DNA of 64,000 nt, taken from assembly GCA_006176705.1 (NCBI GenBank), contig QRFJ01003341.1, positions 62,001 through 126,000 on the forward strand, read 5' to 3'. The position numbers and the translations under genes are program-made. This DNA is from Cocos nucifera (Eukaryota; Streptophyta; Magnoliopsida; Arecales; Arecaceae). The notes beneath the pieces are model-generated. The model had not been told where the DNA came from, did no database searches, and saw only the letters and a list, made by a program, of their open reading frames with translations. Of the stretch, positions 59,045 through 64,000 are shown piece after piece. Each line of letters starts with the position of its first letter. Positions within the stretch are counted from its first letter, which is position 1.

Positions 59045-59165
59045 TGGTGTCTAAGGTAAGTTTGGCACAGACGACCGACTGGTTTTTAATTGGAAGCTAC
59101 TCGACCTGAATGCGTTCTTGTGCGAGTTAACGGCATATTCCTTCCACCGGTCTCACTTACCTGGC
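59045..59165 (+). other. Leader module with donor-like and U1-like sequences (E8)
   Basis: TTGGTGTCTAAGGTAAGT holds AAG/GTAAGT, a full match to the plant 5' splice-site consensus (exon end 59055). About 95 bases on, ACTTACCTGGC (59155-59165) contains ACTTACCT, the exact reverse complement of AGGTAAGT, and matches the start of U1 snRNA (ACUUACCUG). Related modules lie in E2, E3, E4 and E7. Confidence 0.7.
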
Positions 59166-59845
59166 CATATCTGTTGACACAGTTCTGATCTGAGGTGGTC
59201 AATAATCCGAGCTGACCCATGCCACTAGGTTAGTCATAATTGTTATGACTAAGCCAAGTCTAGTTTAATGAGACCTGAATCAATTCTCCCTAAGAAAAGA
59301 TTAAGTCCGAGGTCTTCCACCATTGTAGACGTGCGGGCCCTTCCCGGGGTTGATTGTTCTCGGCTGGATACAGTGGCTCAGTTGCACCGGGAAGACGCAA
59401 CCATGTCTATTAGGCATTGGATGCTATGGGCTGGAGGATGAGTTGGGCTCAATATTCCGGATACGGTGAGAGACCCAATTAGGAACCCAGTCTATGCAAA
59501 TGGTGGGTCTGACTTAACTAAGGAGTGGATCAATATTCCGGATACGGTGAGATTCATGAATTAGAGACCAAGTTTGGGTGCACCATGATTAGAGAATCAT
59601 TGAACAAGAGTTGTTCACTCATTGGCTAACCCATCACCAATAACTGTTAGGTGAGGTGATGAGTCAGTTGGTGAGACCGCACCACCCACTAGAAATCATC
59701 AATCGCGGAGATTTTCGCATCTCTACAGAGGGAGTGTAGGGATCCGAGAAAATAGTGGGAGCTAATTTGTTTAAAAATAAAATCCCTAAACAAATTGGTC
59801 AAGTCAAAATTACAGTATCTAACTAGAATCTTTGACTCTCTACAG
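59056..59845 (+). other. Possible leader intron of E8
   Basis: GT at 59056-59057 after CTAAG and AG at 59844-59845 after a pyrimidine-rich TTTGACTCTCTAC would define a 790-base intron. Its removal would place the first leader exon four bases before the gag ATG. E3 and the E1-type piece have similar acceptors just before their ATGs. No transcript evidence is available here. Confidence 0.45.
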
Positions 59846-59849
59846 GAAA

Positions 59850-60655
59850 ATGTCTGCGTCCAACCCACTGGCACGTATCCTAGACACACATAGACTGACT
59901 GGACCCAATTATAAAGATTGGCTCAGGAACTACAAAATTGTTTTGGGTTCAGAGAAGTTAACACATGTTTTGGACCAGGACCCTCCCACCTTACCAGCTC
60001 GTCCATCCACTGAACAGAGAGCGTCTCTGGAAAAATGGATTGACGAAGACAATAAGGCCAGATACTACATGTTGGGCTCGATGTCTGATGAGCTCCAGCG
60101 CCAACATGAAGATATCGGGACTGCTCGCCAAATGTTGGCTCACCTGCAGGAGATGTTTGGTGAACAGAGTCGCGCAGCCAAATATCAAGTCACGAAATGA
60201 CTTTTTAAGGCTAAGATGCGTGATGGGCAGTCAGTCCAAGATCACTGTCTGACAATGATCAAGGACATGGAAGAGCTTGAGAAGCTCGGTGTGAAGTTGG
60301 ACTTGGACTTGCAGAACGATATTATTCTGCAATCCTTGACTGATGCATATGGGCAATTCATCATGAATTACCACATGCATAAACTTCAAAATTCCTTGGC
60401 CGAGTTGATGAATATGCTGGTTACCGCTGAGCTTTCTATGAAAGGTTCTAAAGGCTCAGTTCTTGCTATGGAACGGACTTCTTCCAAAAGAAAGTCTTAT
60501 GGAAAGAAAAAGAAGTCTGTGAAAAAGCAAAAGGTAGAAGGATCAAAGAAGAAGAAGGCAGAACCGAAGAAGAAGGTCGATGGCAAAGGAAAGTGTTTCC
60601 ATTGCAACAGCGACGGCCATTGGAAGCGGAACTGCCCTACTTACCTGGCCACCCT
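59850..60655 (+). pseudogene. E8 gag
   Basis: ATG at 59850 begins SASNPLARILDTHRLTGPNY, then the copia gag core (DWLRNYKIVLGSEKLTHVLD, EDIGTARQMLAHLQEMFGEQ). A TGA at 60198-60200 (probably CGA before a C-to-T change) stops it after 116 codons, and the same frame goes on (LFKAKMRDGQSVQDHCL). A Lys-rich stretch precedes the CCHC knuckle at 60594-60635 (C-FH-C-NSDG-H-WKRN-C), intact. I prefer the ATG at 59850 over the upstream TTG at 59832 because TTG is not a usual plant start. Gag would package RNA in particles. Confidence 0.9.
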
Positions 60656-61994
60656 AAAGAACAAGAAGGAAGGTCCTTCTGGAGGTATGCTCGTTATTGA
60701 GTCTAACCTTACGGTTTCTTCTGCATCCAGTTGGGTGCTTGACTCTGGTTCTAGTGCTCATCTGTGCACTTCTATGCAGGGTCTTGAGGATAGCAGGAGG
60801 CTGAGGGATGGAGACATGATCCTACGCGTCGGTAATGGAGCAAGAGTTGCTGCAGTAGCCGTGGGAACATACCCTCTGCGATTACCATCTGGTTTAGACT
60901 TAGTTTTAAAAGACTGTTATTATGTGCCTGCAGCTAGCAGGAATTTGATTTCTGTTTCATGCTTAGCACAAGAAGGTTATGTGATCACCTTCTTTAAGGA
61001 CCATTGTAACATTCTTTATGAAAGAAATAAAATTGCAAATGGTTTCCTTGTTAATGGTCTTTATCAGTTGCATATTGATGTACCTGTTTTAACTATCGAG
61101 CAAAACGTGAATGCCAAACGACCTAGGGATAGTCCAAACGACAGATATCTATGGCACCTGAGATTAGGTCATATAGCAGAAGATAGGATTAACAAATTGG
61201 AGAAAAATGGGCTATTGAGTCCATTGACTTTTGAGTCATATCCAACTTGTGAATCTTGTCTTCAAGGCAAAATGACTAAACTCCCTTTTGTTGGACATGG
61301 GGAGAGGGCCACAGATCTCCTTGCCCTAGTACATACTGATGTGTGCGGCCCATTCGATGTGCCGGCTAGAGGCAATTTTGTCTACTTCATTACCTTTACC
61401 GATGATCTGTCTAGGTATGGGTATGTGTATCTTATGAGACACAAGTCTGAAGCTTTTGAAAAGTTCAAAGAATTCAGACATGAAGTAGAAAAACAAACTG
61501 GAAAACCCATTAAGGTTCTTCGATCAGATCGAGGAGGTGAATACCTTAGCCGGGAATTCCTAGACTATCTTAAGGAAAATGGCATAGTCTCTCAATGGAC
61601 TCCACCAGGAACACCTCAACTCAACGGGGTTTCAGAACGGAGAAATCGGACTCTATTGGATATGGTTCGATCCATGATGAGCTTCACAGACCTCCCAGAT
61701 TTTCTTTGGGGACATTCATTATTAACTTCAATCTATTTACTGAATAGGGTTCCCTCTAAAACCGTTCCTACCACACCGTATGAGATATGGCACGGTAAGA
61801 AACCAAGTCTGAGTCATCTCAGAATTTGGGGTTGTCCGGCTTATGTCAAAAGACAACAAGCGGACAAGTTAGAGTTTAGGTCCTTTAGAGCTCGATTCAT
61901 AGGATATCCTAAAGAGTCATTAGGATACTATTTCTACATTCCAGAAGACCACAATGTGATTGTGAGTCGACATGCCATATTTCTTGAAAAATAG
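60656..61994 (+). pseudogene. E8 protease and integrase
   Basis: The frame continues from gag. The protease active site DSG is at 60741-60749 (WVLDSGSSAHLCT). The integrase zinc block has LWHLRLGH (first His at 61155) and CESCLQGKM. The catalytic triad is complete: Asp in HTDVCGP (61338), Asp in RSDRGGEY (61527) and Glu in SERRNRT (61635), with 35 residues between the last two. The C-terminal part has PYEIWHGKKP and AIFLEK. A TAG at 61992-61994 then interrupts the frame (likely CAG originally), which continues without shift. Protease and integrase themselves show no damage. Confidence 0.95.
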
Positions 61995-63300
61995 TTTATT
62001 CAAGATAGTGGCATTGGAAAGCAGATTAAGCTTGATGAGAAAGTCTCACAAGCAGAAAGAGCTAAGGACCAAGTGGAACCAAATCAGGTTGAGCCAATAA
62101 GAACACTACCTCCTCCACCTCGTAGATCGGAAAGAGTTTCCCGTCCCCCTGAAAGATACTTAGGTATTATTTCAGAGGATGTAGAGGAAATGTTCCTCAT
62201 AGGTAATGGTGCTCATGGTGATGATCCCAAAACCTACAACGAGGCGATATCAGATATCGACTCCGAGAAATGGCTTGAGGCAATGAAGTCAGAGATCGAC
62301 TCGATGCACTCAAACCAAGTCTGGACCTTGGTAGATCCACCAGAAGGTATAGTACCTATTGGGTGTAAATGGATCTTCAAGAGAAAGATTGGTGCAGATG
62401 GGAATGTGGAGACATTCAAGGCTAGACTGGTGGCAAAAGGTTATAGTCAACGTGAAGGCATTGACTATCAGGATACCTTTTCCCCGGTAGCTATGCTAAA
62501 ATCCATCCGCACATTGCTTGCTGTTGCAGCCTATTTCGATTATGAAATATGGCAAATGGACGTGAAAACGGCATTCCTAAATGGATATCTTGAGGAAGAT
62601 ATCTATATGGAACAGCCGCTAGGTTTCACATCCAGTGATACTGATCACAAGGTTTGCAAGCTGCAAAGGTCCATATATGGACTTAAGCAAGCATCTCGGA
62701 GCTGGAACACTCGTTTCAATGATGTGATCAAAAAGTTTGGTTTCATCAAAAATGAAGAGGAACCATGTGTTTTCAAAAGGGTCAGTGGGAGCGCTGTTGT
62801 CTTCCTCGTATTGTACGTGGATGACATCCTCCTTATTGGGAATGATATTCCCATGTTGACATCAGTCAAGATGTGGTTGTCTAAGGAATTCTCCATGAAA
62901 GACCTAGGTGAAGCATCCTTTATTCTAGGAATTAAGGTCTATAGGGATAGACCGAATAGGATGCTAGGACTTTCACAGAAGATGTACATAGAGGAAGTAC
63001 TAAAGAGGTTTAGTATGGAAAACTCTAAGAGGGGATTAATACCCTTCAGACATGGTATTCATCTTTCCAAGAAGATGTGCCCCAGCACACCTGAGGAAAT
63101 AGAACGCATGAGCAAGATCCCTTATGCTTCTGCAATAGGGAGCCTCATGTATGCCATGCTATGTACACGACCTGATATAGCCCATGCTGTGAGTGTCACA
63201 AGCAGATATCAGTCAAATCCAGGTGAAGAACACTGGACTTCTGTGAAATGTATCCTTAAGTACTTGAGAAGAACTAAGGATATGATGTTGGTCTTTGGTA
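61995..63300 (+). pseudogene. E8 reverse transcriptase
   Basis: In the same frame after the TAG, the linker (KLDEKVSQAERAKDQVEPNQ, PPPPRRSERVSRPPERYLG) leads to RT: SNQVWTLVDPPEG, KWIFKRKIGADG, YEIWQMDVKTAFLNG, SIYGLKQASRSWN, and the catalytic loop YVDD at 62814-62825, then MKDLGEASFILGIKVY and SLMYAMLCTRPDIAH. All the usual RT blocks are present and no stop lies inside. It copies element RNA into DNA in the family. Translation from gag would end at either upstream stop, so it is probably not made from this copy without readthrough. Confidence 0.95.
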
Positions 63301-63577
63301 ATGGAGAACTCCAAGTTCAGGGATACACAGACTCGGACTTCATGTCCGATATAGATGATCGAAAGTCGACATCTGGCAGACTGTTTGTGCTGGAAGAGTT
63401 CCAAGCAAACGGTGATACCATCTCATCCGCGATTACCTTGAGAAAGGTTACGTTGAGGTCAAGAGAGTCAACTCCGCAGATAATGTGGCAGACCCACTTA
63501 CAAAGCCGTTGGGCCAGCAGAAGATCGAAGCCCACCTTGAGAAGATGGGACTTAGACTTGTAGCCAATTGGCTTTAG
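63301..63577 (+). pseudogene. E8 RNase H, internally deleted
   Basis: The domain starts normally (GYTDSDFMSDIDDRKSTSGR, first Asp at 63330) but two deletions follow, relative to E5. One of about 20 bases lies near 63390 and shifts the frame. A larger one near 63413-63420, about 200 bases, removes the segments with the catalytic Glu and the second Asp. The tail (DHLEKGYVEV to the NWL-stop, stop at 63575-63577) can be seen in another frame. The open frame as read ends at 63563 in shifted sequence. This RNase H cannot work. Confidence 0.9.
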
Positions 63578-63625
63578 GACAAGTGGGAGATTGTTAGATA
63601 TATGTGCCCTAGAAGCCAGAATTGG
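63564..63625 (+). other. Inverted repeat around the E8 PPT/LTR junction
   Basis: CCAATTGGCTT (63564-63574) pairs with AAGCCAGAATTGG (63613-63625), with one unpaired G and A region in the second arm. The PPT (AGGACAAGTGGGAGAT, 63576-63591) and the LTR start lie between them. Confidence 0.65.
63576..63591 (+). other. Polypurine tract of E8
   Basis: AGGACAAGTGGGAGAT ends at the TG of the 3' LTR. AAGTGGGAGAT is common to E3 and, with changes, to E1, E2 and E5. Confidence 0.9.
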
Positions 63626-64000
63626 CTGACACTTGTAATACACTTCTAGGGGCAAAATTGTAATTTTGACTATAATTAATGAAATGGGTTATTTTCTATC
63701 ACACATGTGTATTTAGTGTCTGTGATACATCCTTTGAGTTAATGGTAATGATAATTCATATTTTCAAGAGTTGAAAATTTAAGACATGAATAATCATTAT
63801 TAACTCATAAACAGCTCCCGACCATAGGATCATCACGAGGATGGTGATTGATCCGGAAGGTTGGTGTACGATCGCTTCTCTTTAGTAGATGAGTCTTGAG
63901 TCTACGGTGTGGAGACACCGGAGCGAGAGTACAGGTACTCGTTAGAGAACGAGGGCACTGAGCGTGACCACCTCGAGTAGTCATTAGGGAAGTCTACCTT
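63592..64000 (+). repeat. 3' LTR of E8 (first 409 bases)
   Basis: I see no difference between this stretch and 55686-56094. The rest of the LTR and the right target-site copy lie beyond the window. Confidence 0.95.

Larger units (their letters stand above)
57993..59849 (+). other. E8 leader
   Basis: This 1.86 kb leader has no long frame but clear structure. Nested inverted repeats lie at 58551-58675. A leader module at 59045-59165 has a donor-like GGTGTCTAAGGTAAGT and later CACTTACCTGGCC. A 22-base direct repeat lies at 59450-59471 and 59531-59552. An acceptor-like CTCTACAG ends at 59845, four bases before the gag ATG. Confidence 0.75.
55686..64000 (+). mobile_element. E8 (COP1 family Ty1/copia), runs out of the window
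   Basis: 5' LTR (55686-57979), PBS (57980-57992), a 1.86 kb leader, gag-pol (59850-63577), PPT and the first 409 bases of the 3' LTR (63592-64000). The domain order gag-protease-integrase-RT-RNase H is Ty1/copia. The visible 3' LTR part is identical to the 5' LTR as far as I can read, so the insertion is recent. Still, the coding region has two stops and a deleted RNase H. It sits in E1-type leader sequence. Confidence 0.95.

Noticed and set aside
60216..61994. The 592-codon frame of E8 as an independent gene starting at 60216
   Set aside because: The ATG is an internal gag Met after a nonsense mutation; the frame is continuous with gag from 59850 and with RT after 61994.

Overview
The window is a block of nested LTR retrotransposons from a plant nuclear genome; I found no host gene, rRNA or tRNA gene in it. 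The AT-rich composition, Ty1/copia elements with 2.3-2.9 kb LTRs primed at a TGGTATCAGAGC site (initiator Met tRNA), and an Athila-like Ty3/gypsy family primed by tRNA-Asp point to a flowering plant, perhaps a monocot such as a palm; the species is a guess. I label the elements E0 to E8.

Layout. E0 (1-2254, +) is the 3' end of a Ty3/gypsy element: a tandem-repeat 3' UTR, a polypurine tract (PPT) and one LTR. It sits in an old LTR fragment (2255-3683, +) of the family I call COP1. E1 (COP2 family, -) entered the same fragment at 3684; its 3' LTR and pol fill 3684-9275 and related gag and leader sequence reappears at 54060-55685. E2 (COP3 family, -) spans 9276-54059. E3 (COP2, +; 12444-46742; target-site duplication GCAGC) splits E2's pol. 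E3 in turn holds E4 (Athila-like, -; 16055-30461; TSD GTGAA), E6 (a solo COP1 LTR, +; 30860-33150; TSD ACTAG) and E7 (Athila-like, -; 35768-42827; no TSD). E4 holds E5 (COP1, -; 20139-26732; TSD AGGAC). E8 (COP1, +; 55686 to beyond 64000) sits in E1-type leader sequence. The chain old LTR > E1 > E2 > E3 > E4 > E5 is six layers deep.

Coding state. Nothing here looks able to move by itself. E8 is the best preserved copia element: its gag-PR-IN-RT frame is nearly continuous but has two in-frame stops and has lost most of RNase H. E1, E2, E3 and E5 carry decayed gag/pol fragments. E4 and E7 keep only gag-type sequence and lack pol, so they look like a non-autonomous family dependent on proteins from elsewhere.

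How parts work together. The LTRs carry promoters (TATA boxes, and a cluster of eight W-box cores in COP1), the PBS and PPT prime DNA synthesis, and long leaders separate PBS from gag. The least expected signals lie in these non-coding parts: a leader module with a strong splice-donor-like site and a complementary sequence resembling the 5' end of U1 snRNA, present in copia elements and also in the Athila-like elements; an acceptor-like site just before the gag ATG; a conserved inverted repeat bracketing the PPT/LTR junction; and structured leader hairpins. Two places (25495-26732, and the flanks of E2) may be assembly or recombination artefacts.
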